From an uncultured Wenzhouxiangella sp. (lineage in GTDB: Bacteria; Pseudomonadota; Gammaproteobacteria; Xanthomonadales; Wenzhouxiangellaceae), in assembly GCA_913057195.1 (NCBI GenBank), contig CAJXNL010000004.1:1-64000 (forward strand): a stretch of DNA of 64,000 nucleotides, read 5' to 3'. The position numbers and the translations under genes are program-made. Below the pieces are notes generated by a model that saw nothing but the letters and a program-made list of their open reading frames with translations, did not search any database and was not told the DNA's origin. Shown piece by piece: positions 47,603 through 55,925 of this stretch; positions within the stretch are counted from its first letter, which is position 1; the number at the start of each line of letters is the position of its first letter.

Positions 47603-50494
47603 ATGAAAAAGCATCTTTGGGTGGCCATCGCGGCACTGGGTCTGAGCACTGTCTGGGCGCAGGAGCCGATTGAGTCGGTGTCGCTGAACAGCGATGTCAG
47701 CGTCTATACCGATGCCAACGGAATTCCCACCATTGTTGGTGAAACCGAAACCGACGTCAGTTTTGTTCAGGGGTACTTGCACGCCCGCGATCGATTCTTC
47801 CAAATGGATTACCTCCGCCGTGTGGCGAGTGGGACTTTGGGTGAGTTGTTTGGCTCAGCTGCATTAGAAAATGACATCACCTTGCGAACACTGGGTCTGC
47901 GTCGAGCGGCTTGGTCATCCTATACGGAACTGACTGCAAAGGAACTGGCTTGGTTGAAGTCTTACGCCGATGGCGTCAACTTTTATCTCGAAAATAACGC
48001 GTTGCCGCCAGAGTATGCGGCTTTGGAATTGAGCTTAGCTGAGCCATGGTCTGAGGTGGATTCTTTGGTGATTGGTAAGTTGTTGGCCTTCCAGCTGTCG
48101 TTTGACTCCAGTTTGGGTGACATTGAGAACACCATTCGTTTGGGCACTTACCAGGCGGTGGGCGAGGCTGTCGGCTTTGACGGGACAAAGCTCTTTTTGG
48201 AGGATCTCAACATCTCTTTGCCTGTCGATGGCCGGGTCAGTATCCCCAGCTTTTTTGAAGACGCTGGAATCATTTTGCCTGAGGATTCACAAGCGGCTGA
48301 TTCCAAGGGGGCCAAAACAAATTCTCAAAAAGCCATTCCGGAGGGCATGAATCTCGAAACAGTCTTTGGGCAGTTGGATGCCTCGTCTATGCCACGGGTG
48401 GATGATTCGCTGCTGGCAATGGCGAAAGCGTATCGAGATTCGGTGAGCGATTTGCCGTTTCTAAGTGAGACCCAAGAATTTGGATCAAACTGGTGGGCCG
48501 TATCGGGCGAGCACACCGCGTCGGGTTATCCGCTGTTTGCCAACGATCCGCACCTCGGGCTCGATATGCCACCGATTTTCATGAACGAGAACCTGGTGGT
48601 CCGGGATGAGGAAATGGCGGTCAGCGGGGTTGTTTTCCCTGGGGCGCCGGTCAACGCGCAGGCGTGCAACTTGCACATGTGCTGGGGTTCAACGGTCAAC
48701 CGCATGGACGTGACCGACGTTTTCCAAGACCCCATTGCTGTTAATAACTTTGGTCTGCCCACGCATACCATTCACGAGGGTCAGAAAGAGCGCATCTTGT
48801 ATGCATTTCAAAGTTATTTCGTGAACGATCCTGCCAGTGGCAGCATGGATGATGTTGTCCGTGCCAACGTCGGCTATGACAGTGGCGGCATCACTTTCAT
48901 TGTGCCGCGGCGCAATTATGGTCCGATCGTTGAGCTGTTAGATGAGTCGGCACTGAGCGTGCAATACACCGGCTGGGGTCCTACATTTGAATTGTCCACC
49001 TTCAGGGCTTGGGCGCGAGCGGACAGCATGGAGGATTTTGAGCTTGGCTTGCGCGACTTTGCCTTCGGCTCGCAAAACTTCCTTTATGTCGATGTCGAAG
49101 GCAACATCGCCTACTACATCGGCGGTGAAATGCCGCTCCGTGAAGATTTGCAAACCGAATTGGCGCCTGGTGGTGGTATTCCACCGTGGTTTATCCGCGA
49201 CGGCTCAGGTCAGCTGGGCCATGAGTGGATGATTGCCGATGCACCGCAGCCGGGGCAAGCCACGCCTTACGCGGTCATTCCTCGAGATGAAATGCCGCAG
49301 ATCAAAAATCCAGAGCAGGGCTATGTTGCTAACGCCAACAATGATCCGGTGGGCACCACCCTTGATGGCAATCCACTGAATCAATTGCGCCCGGGCGGCG
49401 ATGGAATCTACTACTTAAACACCGATTATGCTGATCTTCGGATGGGTCGAATTGACCGTGAGCTTCAGGATCTTGTGGAGGCAGGTAACGTCACCATTGA
49501 CGATATGAAGGCTTTGCAGGCGAACAACGAGCTATTGGATGCAGAGTTACTTTTGCCGTTTTTGCTCGCCGCTTTTGAGAATGCCACTGCAGAAGACGCC
49601 TGGCCTGGGCTGGCCCAATTGGCTGCTGATGAAGGCATTCAGGAGGCCATGGGCCGACTTGCAGAGTGGGATTTTTCTACGCCGACAGGCATCGCGGGCG
49701 GATTTGATCCCGGTGGGGATCCCACGGGCAATTCTGAGCCAACGCAAGCGCAGATCGCACACTCGGTTGCCGCCACAATCTACAGCGTATGGCGGGGTCA
49801 GGTGATTCAAAACACGATTGACGCCACCCTGACCGCTGTCGGGCTGGGGGATGCACTGCCTGGTTCTCAGTTGGCATGGCGAGCCTTGGTCAATCAGCTG
49901 AAACTCTTTCCGCTGACCGAGGGCGTGGCGGGCTCTGGTTTGAGCTACTTTAATGTTCCCGAGGCGCCATCAAAAGCCGCTGCGCGCGATGCGGTCTTGC
50001 TGTCATCGCTGGCTGATGCGCTTGAATTGCTGGCATCGGATGAGTTTGCCCCCGCATTCGCCAATTCAACCGACCAAGACGACTACCGGTGGGGTAAGTT
50101 GCATCGGGTCACCTTCAGTCATCCCCTGGGTGTGGCCCCTTTCAATGTTCCTGCAGCGGGTGGGTTTGAGAACGTTGGCGAAGGATTGCCTGGCGTGGCA
50201 CGAGCTGGCGGATTCAACGCTGTTGATGCCTCCAGTCATAGCGGCCGAGCCGACACCGTCAATGGCTTCACTTTCAGCGCAGGCGCTGCTCGTCGAAATG
50301 TCGCGACATTGGCACCGTCCGGTCCCATCGCCGAAGAGATTATTCCAGGCGGGCGCAGTGGGTTTTTAATGAGCCCCTTCTATACAAATCAGCTGCGCCG
50401 TTGGCTGGTCAATGATTATCTTCCCTTGAGCATCGGCGAGGATGCGGCAATCGAAGCCAGTGCCGATATTCAAGTGTTTTCTCCGGCCATGTGA
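47603..50494 (+). CDS. Penicillin-amidase family acylase, exported
   Basis: A 963-residue N-terminal-nucleophile hydrolase precursor. A signal peptide covers residues 1-19 (ending VWA-Q). YTDANGIPTIVGETETDVSFVQGYLHARDRFFQMD is the family's alpha chain. The precursor is cut before the nucleophile Ser (about 295) in GSNWWAVSG, and FANDPHLGLDMPP follows as expected. Members cleave beta-lactam side chains or acyl-homoserine lactones; which one cannot be told. It is longer than the usual 750-850 residues. GGAGAG stands before the ATG. Confidence 0.92.
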   Translation: MKKHLWVAIAALGLSTVWAQEPIESVSLNSDVSVYTDANGIPTIVGETETDVSFVQGYLHARDRFFQMDYLRRVASGTLGELFGSAALENDITLRTLGLRRAAWSSYTELTAKELAWLKSYADGVNFYLENNALPPEYAALELSLAEPWSEVDSLVIGKLLAFQLSFDSSLGDIENTIRLGTYQAVGEAVGFDGTKLFLEDLNISLPVDGRVSIPSFFEDAGIILPEDSQAADSKGAKTNSQKAIPEGMNLETVFGQLDASSMPRVDDSLLAMAKAYRDSVSDLPFLSETQEFGSNWWAVSGEHTASGYPLFANDPHLGLDMPPIFMNENLVVRDEEMAVSGVVFPGAPVNAQACNLHMCWGSTVNRMDVTDVFQDPIAVNNFGLPTHTIHEGQKERILYAFQSYFVNDPASGSMDDVVRANVGYDSGGITFIVPRRNYGPIVELLDESALSVQYTGWGPTFELSTFRAWARADSMEDFELGLRDFAFGSQNFLYVDVEGNIAYYIGGEMPLREDLQTELAPGGGIPPWFIRDGSGQLGHEWMIADAPQPGQATPYAVIPRDEMPQIKNPEQGYVANANNDPVGTTLDGNPLNQLRPGGDGIYYLNTDYADLRMGRIDRELQDLVEAGNVTIDDMKALQANNELLDAELLLPFLLAAFENATAEDAWPGLAQLAADEGIQEAMGRLAEWDFSTPTGIAGGFDPGGDPTGNSEPTQAQIAHSVAATIYSVWRGQVIQNTIDATLTAVGLGDALPGSQLAWRALVNQLKLFPLTEGVAGSGLSYFNVPEAPSKAAARDAVLLSSLADALELLASDEFAPAFANSTDQDDYRWGKLHRVTFSHPLGVAPFNVPAAGGFENVGEGLPGVARAGGFNAVDASSHSGRADTVNGFTFSAGAARRNVATLAPSGPIAEEIIPGGRSGFLMSPFYTNQLRRWLVNDYLPLSIGEDAAIEASADIQVFSPAM

Positions 50495-50536
50495 GGCAGT
50501 GAGCCTGGCCATTTAGGATGGTTTGACACATCCACT

Positions 50537-50564
50537 AGCGCCCGCATTAGCGGGCGCTTTCTTT
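50537..50564 (+). terminator. Rho-independent terminator after the acylase gene
   Basis: Perfect 9-bp arms AGCGCCCGC and GCGGGCGCT (50537-50558) around ATTA, then TTCTTT. Confidence 0.85.
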
Positions 50565-50586
50565 ATGAAGCAATGAAAGGCAAGTC

Positions 50587-51072
50587 ATGGCAAAAAATAT
50601 GAATTTGGGTGATTTTTTTGTGCTGGTCGATCTACAGCAAGTTCGCTTGCACAGTGAAGTCAAGCACTGGCCATCCACCGATGCGGTGATTCAAGCCAAT
50701 GTCGAACTCAAGCTGAGCCCGAAAGAGCGCTTGAATGAAACCGATGGTGCGGTATTTTGTTTGGTGGCCGACATCATTCTCAACGGACAAACACAAGGCG
50801 CTGACGCCGCATCATCCGAAGAAGTCTTTACCATTGAATTAAAGGCTTTGGCTCGCTATCGCCAATTCCAAGGCGAAGCGTTGACGTTTGAGGCATTTTG
50901 TGAGCATCACCCGTCTTTGGCGCGGCAACTGTATCCTGTGCTGCAGACGCATTTGATGAACCAACTCCGCGTGGCCGGATTTGGTCACGTTCATTTGCCG
51001 ATGGACTTGGCCCATGCCAGCACCGACTGGGCTGGACAAAGTCATGGGCCCATGGGTCACCAAGTCCACTGA
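50587..51072 (+). CDS. SecB-like protein
   Basis: A 161-residue protein that seems related to the export chaperone SecB. An early DLQQVRLHSEVKHWP strand, a middle VFTIELKALARYRQF and a C-terminal LYPVLQTHLMNQLRVAGFGHVHLPMDL follow the order of SecB (its LFPYARE, VTRGGFP and L-PVNF stretches). Identity is clearly low and the acidic SecB surface is not obvious. It may be a SecB paralogue or a SecB-fold protein with another job. A terminator separates it from the acylase gene upstream. Confidence 0.55.
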   Translation: MAKNMNLGDFFVLVDLQQVRLHSEVKHWPSTDAVIQANVELKLSPKERLNETDGAVFCLVADIILNGQTQGADAASSEEVFTIELKALARYRQFQGEALTFEAFCEHHPSLARQLYPVLQTHLMNQLRVAGFGHVHLPMDLAHASTDWAGQSHGPMGHQVH

Positions 51073-51105
51073 GTTTCAGCTGGTTCTTCTTTGGGGCTTG
51101 CGGTT

Positions 51106-51133
51106 TTGAGCACGGCCGGTTAAGCTATTTAAT
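51106..51133 (+). promoter_or_regulatory. Promoter of the structured RNA
   Basis: TTGAGC (51106-51111), 16 bases, TTTAAT (51128-51133). The predicted start, about 51139, coincides with the first base of the ATTTCT that resembles the 5' end of 6S RNA. Confidence 0.5.
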
Positions 51134-51138
51134 AAGTA

Positions 51139-51308
51139 ATTTCTAATGTTCGAGACAGCTCGGGCCGGTGGGCCCATTCGGGCTCGATCAATGCTTTGAC
51201 CCGGGCTGGTTGCGTGACAGTTTTACCCCGAAGCAGTGTGAGGACCGGTCAATCGGCTGTCGAATCAGACTGCAGTTTGGCCCGGAGATTTGTCTCCGGG
51301 CTTTTTTT
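51139..51308 (+). ncRNA. Structured RNA candidate, possibly 6S RNA
   Basis: About 170 bases with a promoter at one end, a strong terminator at the other and no gene between. The 5' end (ATTTCT, then ATGTTCG, then CGGGCCGGT) follows the order of the E. coli 6S start (ATTTCT, ATGTTCG, CGGGCCAGT). The ends can pair: TTCGA-CAGC with GCTG-TCGAA, and GGCCGGT with ACCGGTC, giving the long closing stem expected of 6S. The core up to about 51270 is short for 6S, and the usual neighbours (zapA, fau) are absent. 6S would bind sigma-70 polymerase in stationary phase. Confidence 0.45.
51280..51308 (+). terminator. Strong terminator with no coding gene just upstream
   Basis: Perfect 9-bp arms GCCCGGAGA and TCTCCGGGC around TTTG, then seven T (51302-51308). 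The nearest coding stop on this strand is 208 bases upstream. It does not work on the minus strand for the convergent ACBP gene, because no T run follows there. Confidence 0.9.
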
Positions 51309-51334
51309 ATGTCTTTGGTCCATTTCTGATGAGG

Positions 51335-51625
51335 TTAAGAGTCCATCAGTTGCGCAACGATTTCAACGTAACGCCGCTTGGCCGTATCCGCATCAACCCC
51401 TTGGAGTTTTTCCCAGGCCTCATACTTGGCGACGCCAACAAAATCATAAAACCCAGGCTTTTCACCACATACATTGCCTTGGGTGGCCTGTTTGTATAGC
51501 GCATACAGCTCGAGAAGTGTGGGGTTGTCGGGTCGGATGGGCAGATCCTGCACACTTTCGAACGCTTTTTCGAATGCCGTGTTAAGCGACGGGGCAGGCT
51601 CGGCGTTGGGTAGAGGGGTGTCCAT
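51335..51625 (-). CDS. Acyl-CoA-binding protein
   Basis: A 96-residue cytosolic protein of the ACBP family, which binds and shuttles medium- and long-chain acyl-CoA. LNTAFEKAFESVQDLP, LLELYALYKQATQGNV, KPGFYDFVGVAKYEAWEKL and AKRRYVEIV are the classic four-helix signature. The start at 51625 (MDTPLPN) is preferred to one two codons upstream. ACBP is common in eukaryotes and scattered in bacteria. Confidence 0.92.
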   Translation of the reverse strand: MDTPLPNAEPAPSLNTAFEKAFESVQDLPIRPDNPTLLELYALYKQATQGNVCGEKPGFYDFVGVAKYEAWEKLQGVDADTAKRRYVEIVAQLMDS

Positions 51626-51717
51626 GCACAAGCTGATCTGATCAACGTTCCAAGTTAAAAATAATTTTTATCACGTCCGCTTGTTGGGGTCAACGCATCC
51701 CGCTATGGAAGACTTCG

Positions 51718-53496
51718 TTACGGGGGCCAAATGAGTAAGATCATTGGCGTTGCAGTCGTCAGCACCACAAGTTCCAATGGCAGGCCTAAGCGCCAGTAGT
51801 CGCTGAAGCGAAAACCACCTGGGCTCAAAATGAGGGTGTTATTTTGGTGGCCGATGGGCGTTAAAAACGCACATGAAGCGCCCACGGCAACCGCCATCAA
51901 AGCCGGTTCTGGCTGAATTCCGAGCCCACTGGCCGCGCTCAAAGCCACAGGGCACATCATCGCTGCGGTTGCGGCATTGTTCATAAAATCGCTCAAGGTC
52001 ATGGTAATGACCATCAGCCCTGCGATCATCATCCAGGCTTCGCCGTTGGGCAGCCCATCAAGCAGTGAGGCTGCCATGAGATCGGCAAGGCCGGTGCTGC
52101 TCATGGCGCCAGCAACTGGGATGAGCGCGCCCAGAAGAACGATGACTGGCCAATCAATCGCCGTATAGATTTTTTCCGTGCTGATCACGCCAGTGGCAAT
52201 TAAGAATAGGGCGCCCAGCAAAAAAGTAATGGCAGCAGGCAGCAGTCCAAATCCAGCGCCAACGACGGCGGACACCAATGTTGCGCCTGCCATCCAGGCA
52301 TGTCTTGGCTTGGGAACACGAAGTGACCGGTCTGCCAAGGGGACACAGCCATTATTCAAAGCGAACTCTTGAAGTTGATCAGCAGCCCCCTGCATTAAGA
52401 GCACATCGCTGGGTCGGAAACGCATGCTTCGAAGCCGAGCCACAGTCTGCGTCCCTTGCCGTGAAATCGCAAGCAGGTTGACACCATAGCGCGCACGCAA
52501 GCGAAGGCTCATCGCAGAGCGCCCGATGATGCCTGCGGTGGGCATGACGACCACCTCCATCAGGGTCGCGCCTTCGCTTTTGGATTTGTCAGTCAGTTGG
52601 GTGTCCTCAGACGGCGCAGTCATCTCAAGTCCCAATAGCCCCACCGCCTGCATCAAGGATTTTGGTTCGGCTTCAATGATGAGCGTGTCGTTTGCTCTCA
52701 GTTTTGTGTTTCCATGAGGGGCATTGAGCCGTTCGCCATGTCGGATCAGCGCGACCACTTGAGCGCCCGTTGCCTCAATGTTGGTTTCTGCCTCATGAAT
52801 CCGAAGTCCTTCGGCTTTGGCGCCCTCGGTCACGACTGCCTCTGTCAGATATTCACCGGTATCAAAATCCTCTGCATCTGCCCGGGTTCGGGCTGGGATT
52901 AACCATCGACCGGCCAGGCCGATCAACAGCAGGCCGCCTATCGCAACCACCAGGCCCACAGGAGCGAAGTCAAACATCGTAAAGCTTGTGCCGATTTGGT
53001 CTTGACGGAACCCCGCAACAATCAGATTGGGAGGCGTGCCAATCAATGTGGTCATGCCGCCCAAGATAGACCCAAATGCCAGCGGCATCAGGACTCGACC
53101 AGTGGGCATATGATGGCGTTTGGCCATTTGAATGCCAATGGGCATCAACAGGGCCAGCGCGCCGACATTGTTCATGAATGCAGATAAAAATGCGGCCAGA
53201 GCCACCAGTGCGGCAATGGCGATGCCGGGCGTGTCCGAATCGGGCAATGTGTGGCGGGTGACAGCATCCACCGCACCGGATGTTTGCAAAGCGCGGCTTA
53301 AAACCAAAATTGCTGCTACCGTAATTACAGCTGGGTGAGAAAAACCGCTAAAGGCCTCGGATGGAGGCACCAGGCCAGCAATGACGCACACCAGTAACGC
53401 AGCCAATGCCACAACATCGTGACGCCATCGGCCCCAAAGAAACAGTCCAATGGTGACAACGACAATAAGGGCGATAAGCAATTGGGGGTTGGCCAT
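51718..53496 (-). CDS. SLC13-family anion permease with TrkA-C domains
   Basis: A 592-residue inner-membrane transporter. Two halves of hydrophobic segments flank a cytoplasmic insert (about 200-390) that holds two TrkA-C-like domains (AQVVALIRHGERLNAPHGNTKLRANDTLIIEAE-type wording). The repeated motifs SAFMNNVGALALLMP with IGTPPNLI, and SDFMNNAATAAMM with TPIGHQNN, are the paired substrate and sodium sites of the DASS/SLC13 fold. Relatives carry sulfate or dicarboxylates. It starts 23 bases after imuB and may share its SOS-controlled transcript. Confidence 0.88.
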   Translation of the reverse strand: MANPQLLIALIVVVTIGLFLWGRWRHDVVALAALLVCVIAGLVPPSEAFSGFSHPAVITVAAILVLSRALQTSGAVDAVTRHTLPDSDTPGIAIAALVALAAFLSAFMNNVGALALLMPIGIQMAKRHHMPTGRVLMPLAFGSILGGMTTLIGTPPNLIVAGFRQDQIGTSFTMFDFAPVGLVVAIGGLLLIGLAGRWLIPARTRADAEDFDTGEYLTEAVVTEGAKAEGLRIHEAETNIEATGAQVVALIRHGERLNAPHGNTKLRANDTLIIEAEPKSLMQAVGLLGLEMTAPSEDTQLTDKSKSEGATLMEVVVMPTAGIIGRSAMSLRLRARYGVNLLAISRQGTQTVARLRSMRFRPSDVLLMQGAADQLQEFALNNGCVPLADRSLRVPKPRHAWMAGATLVSAVVGAGFGLLPAAITFLLGALFLIATGVISTEKIYTAIDWPVIVLLGALIPVAGAMSSTGLADLMAASLLDGLPNGEAWMMIAGLMVITMTLSDFMNNAATAAMMCPVALSAASGLGIQPEPALMAVAVGASCAFLTPIGHQNNTLILSPGGFRFSDYWRLGLPLELVVLTTATPMILLIWPP

Positions 53497-53519
53497 GAGT
53501 CGGGCAGTGGCTGATGAAT

Positions 53520-54761
53520 TCACCCAAATATACCGTGAATAAACCACCCCATGCGTGGTTTATGTTCATGAAAGACCCACAGTGTGCGTCCATTGGGTTC
53601 TTGTGCAATCCAATAATCACGTTGACATGGATTGTTGTCCCACCATCCCGTCTCAATTCGTTCTGGACCTTGTTTTAGGACCAATTGATCGCGGTGACAT
53701 GCCACAGGCTCAGGCAGCAACCAACTGGGTCGGTGCTTGGCATCATCAAGATCATTGACTTGATCGGGCTGACGCCAACGCCAAGCATGTTCAGGTTGAT
53801 GGTGGGGATAGGGTGATATACCCGTCATGGCGCGTTCACCCAGGCGGGCCTTTAAATGATCCAGCAATTGAGGCCAGTCGCCTTGCTGTTGGTTTCGGTC
53901 AAACAAATCGTTGGATGATGGGGTATGTTGACTGGTGCTTTCGCATTGAATGACAATGCCATTGATGGGTCTTTCAATGGTCAATTGATCAATTTTGAGC
54001 GTTATTAATGCTTTTAAGTGCTGTTGGTCAAAGCTTGGTTTTGCCAAAGTCAGCTCGAAAGTTAAATCTGATTGATTCGCTGAACCAGGGCGCTCATATT
54101 TACAACGAATCATGACTGCTGTTAGCGCTTGATTTCTTTTTATCAACCAACTTTTCAGCTCTTCACAGGCCTTGTCTAGGTAATGTTGAAGTCGTTGTTT
54201 GCTGGTGATGGGATCAATTAAATCAATGCGCCGATAGTACTGGTCTTGAGGATGCCATGGCTCAATCAATGTGGGCTGCTGGCCATACAGCTTTTGAATG
54301 TGAAGATTAATGGCCTGTCCAAAGCGTCGTACGCGCTGATCAATGGGCAGGGCATTGAATGCGCCCAAAGTGTCGATGCCGCATCGGTACAGGCTTTTTT
54401 GAGCCTGATCGGGCAAGGGCGTTAGATCAATGGGGCAATGATCGAGCACATTCATGAGACTGGCCTGATTGTCGCACCGAGTGCCCAGTCGTGCCATTAG
54501 ACCCGCTGCCATCGGATTTGGGGCAGTGCCGAGGCGATATTGCTGTCTCAAAGGTCTCAGTGTTTCAGTCAGATGGGTGAGGAGTGTCTCTGGTGTGGCA
54601 TACAGTTTTTGGCTTTTTTGAATCTCAACAACCAAAGTGACTTGATCAAGCCAGGTGAGTTGATCGCTGTATTCGTAGGCCACGCGGGCAATCCACTGCT
54701 GAGTTTGCGGCCATTGCTCATGGTCTTGAGATGAGCAGAAATATAAGCCCAACCAACTCAT
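53520..54761 (-). CDS. imuB: ImuB, Y-family polymerase-like mutasome subunit
   Basis: Couples DnaE2 to the sliding clamp during translesion synthesis; ImuB itself lacks polymerase activity. The 413 residues start with WLGLYFCS, where active Y-family polymerases have an Asp metal ligand, and the catalytic DE pair is missing. LPDQAQKSLYRCGIDTLGAFNALP is the helix-hairpin-helix region, followed by a little-finger-like domain. The length is short against ImuB proteins of about 450-500. It overlaps imuA by four bases. Confidence 0.88.
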   Translation of the reverse strand: MSWLGLYFCSSQDHEQWPQTQQWIARVAYEYSDQLTWLDQVTLVVEIQKSQKLYATPETLLTHLTETLRPLRQQYRLGTAPNPMAAGLMARLGTRCDNQASLMNVLDHCPIDLTPLPDQAQKSLYRCGIDTLGAFNALPIDQRVRRFGQAINLHIQKLYGQQPTLIEPWHPQDQYYRRIDLIDPITSKQRLQHYLDKACEELKSWLIKRNQALTAVMIRCKYERPGSANQSDLTFELTLAKPSFDQQHLKALITLKIDQLTIERPINGIVIQCESTSQHTPSSNDLFDRNQQQGDWPQLLDHLKARLGERAMTGISPYPHHQPEHAWRWRQPDQVNDLDDAKHRPSWLLPEPVACHRDQLVLKQGPERIETGWWDNNPCQRDYWIAQEPNGRTLWVFHEHKPRMGWFIHGIFG

Positions 54762-55381
54762 GATGCACTGAGTGTCCTGGGTGTGAGCTTGAGCGTGTTT
54801 GATTTTAGGGGTTGTGCACGACGTGTATGGGTCAGCGTCACCGTGGGGCCAGGTGCGATGGTTAAGCGCAGCGCGCTGAACGTGGTGACGGGCCTGTTCA
54901 CATCACTGTCAATTAAAAAACAAGGCGCATGCCCATATTCACACGCCAGTTGCAATCGTCTTAGATGGGTGGTTGTTAATCGCGTACTGTTTGACCAAAC
55001 CATCACAACACCGCATAAGCCACTTTGAAGTGCGTGTTCTGCCGTCCATAGGCTGTGGCTTTGGGTTCGCACAATCCATAGGCGAGTCAGGTCAATGCCC
55101 GCCTGTGCCCAAGCTTGTGGGCATGGGATCAGCGGTGGTGAAATCAGCATCACGGGCTGGCCGCGTTGCGTCTGTCGAGCCAGCAGTGGCCATGTGATTG
55201 AAAGTTCGCCACAGCCCACATGGATTGGCTGGAGCTCAATCAGTTGACCGCAAGGCCAACCGTGGCCCGGTAGACGTTGGTCCAGAGCAGATTGGCCTGT
55301 AGAGACAGTGGGTGTGGGGGGTTGGACGCGGCCACGCCAGATGTCTGTTCGGGTGTTTAGCAGCTGTTGCAATGCTTCCAT
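54758..55381 (-). CDS. imuA: ImuA, RecA-like mutasome accessory protein
   Basis: A 207-residue ImuA/SulA-like protein. TGQSALDQRLPGHGWPCGQLIEL opens a RecA-like fold and resembles RecA's own N-terminal region, but a full Walker A is missing, as in other ImuA proteins. LWIVRTQSHSLWTAEHALQSG and FLIDSDVNRPV are typical of the family. It reads into imuB. A consensus LexA operator lies 33-48 bases upstream. Base composition looks more AT-rich than the neighbours. Confidence 0.85.
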   Translation of the reverse strand: MEALQQLLNTRTDIWRGRVQPPTPTVSTGQSALDQRLPGHGWPCGQLIELQPIHVGCGELSITWPLLARQTQRGQPVMLISPPLIPCPQAWAQAGIDLTRLWIVRTQSHSLWTAEHALQSGLCGVVMVWSNSTRLTTTHLRRLQLACEYGHAPCFLIDSDVNRPVTTFSALRLTIAPGPTVTLTHTRRAQPLKSNTLKLTPRTLSAS

Positions 55382-55413
55382 GAATTCAAACGATGAGCTG
55401 TTGGGGATTAAGA

Positions 55414-55429
55414 CTGTAAATTAATACAG
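55414..55429 (-). promoter_or_regulatory. LexA operator of imuA-imuB
   Basis: CTGTAAATTAATACAG, a perfect CTG-N10-CAG with an AT-rich centre, 32 bases upstream of the imuA ATG. It matches the boxes at lexA and dnaE2 in the same window. Confidence 0.88.
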
Positions 55430-55502
55430 TTATTGTAGGTTGGTCAAGGCACAATGTGAAGCACATTGCAGGTGTTTGGTTTAAACTGGCGTTCTAGGCC
55501 GC

Positions 55503-55596
<94 letters not shown>

Positions 55597-55612
55597 TTCT
55601 AATAATTTTCTA

Positions 55613-55618
55613 TATAAT
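55613..55618 (+). promoter_or_regulatory. Possible -10 element between the tRNA genes
   Basis: TATAAT ten bases before the second tRNA-Ser gene. It lies in the 34-base spacer and no clear -35 is visible, so co-transcription of the two tRNAs is equally possible. Confidence 0.35.
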
Positions 55619-55628
55619 GGGCCCCCAC

Positions 55629-55720
<92 letters not shown>

Positions 55721-55752
55721 TCCCCCGAAGCCTTTGATCATCCCAAGAAAAA

Positions 55753-55802
55753 GCCACCATCTTGATGGTTCAACTGTGATGTTGAATCAAGCAAGCGGTG
55801 GC
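55753..55802. other. Long structured hairpin downstream of the tRNA pair
   Basis: Three nested pairings: GCCACC with GGTGGC, CTTGA with TCAAG, and TTCAAC with GTTGAA around TGTGAT. This lies in the 207-base gap between tRNA-Ser and the convergent fasciclin gene. No T run follows at once; TTTT occurs 15 bases later. It may terminate the tRNA transcript or be part of an unrecognised RNA. Confidence 0.5.
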
Positions 55803-55860
55803 AGTGGTGGGTCCTACTTTTATGAGGTGAGATGGGTGGCCAGTTTGACGCCACCAACAC

Positions 55861-55908
55861 CCCATCGCTTGGGCTGTCTTAACGAGCACAGCCCAAGCTT
55901 GGATGGGC
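55861..55908. other. Second long hairpin, 3' of the fasciclin gene
   Basis: An 11-bp perfect stem (GCTTGGGCTGT with ACAGCCCAAGC, ten-base loop) continues through a three-base bulge into CCCATC with GATGGG. It lies 17 bases beyond the fasciclin stop on that gene's 3' side. It probably stabilises or ends that transcript, though it lacks a T run. Confidence 0.5.
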
Positions 55909-55925
55909 ACTGATCAGCAAACCCT

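Noticed and set aside
51196..51585. 129-residue plus-strand frame across the terminator and ACBP gene
   Set aside because: It crosses a strong terminator and is antisense to the ACBP gene.
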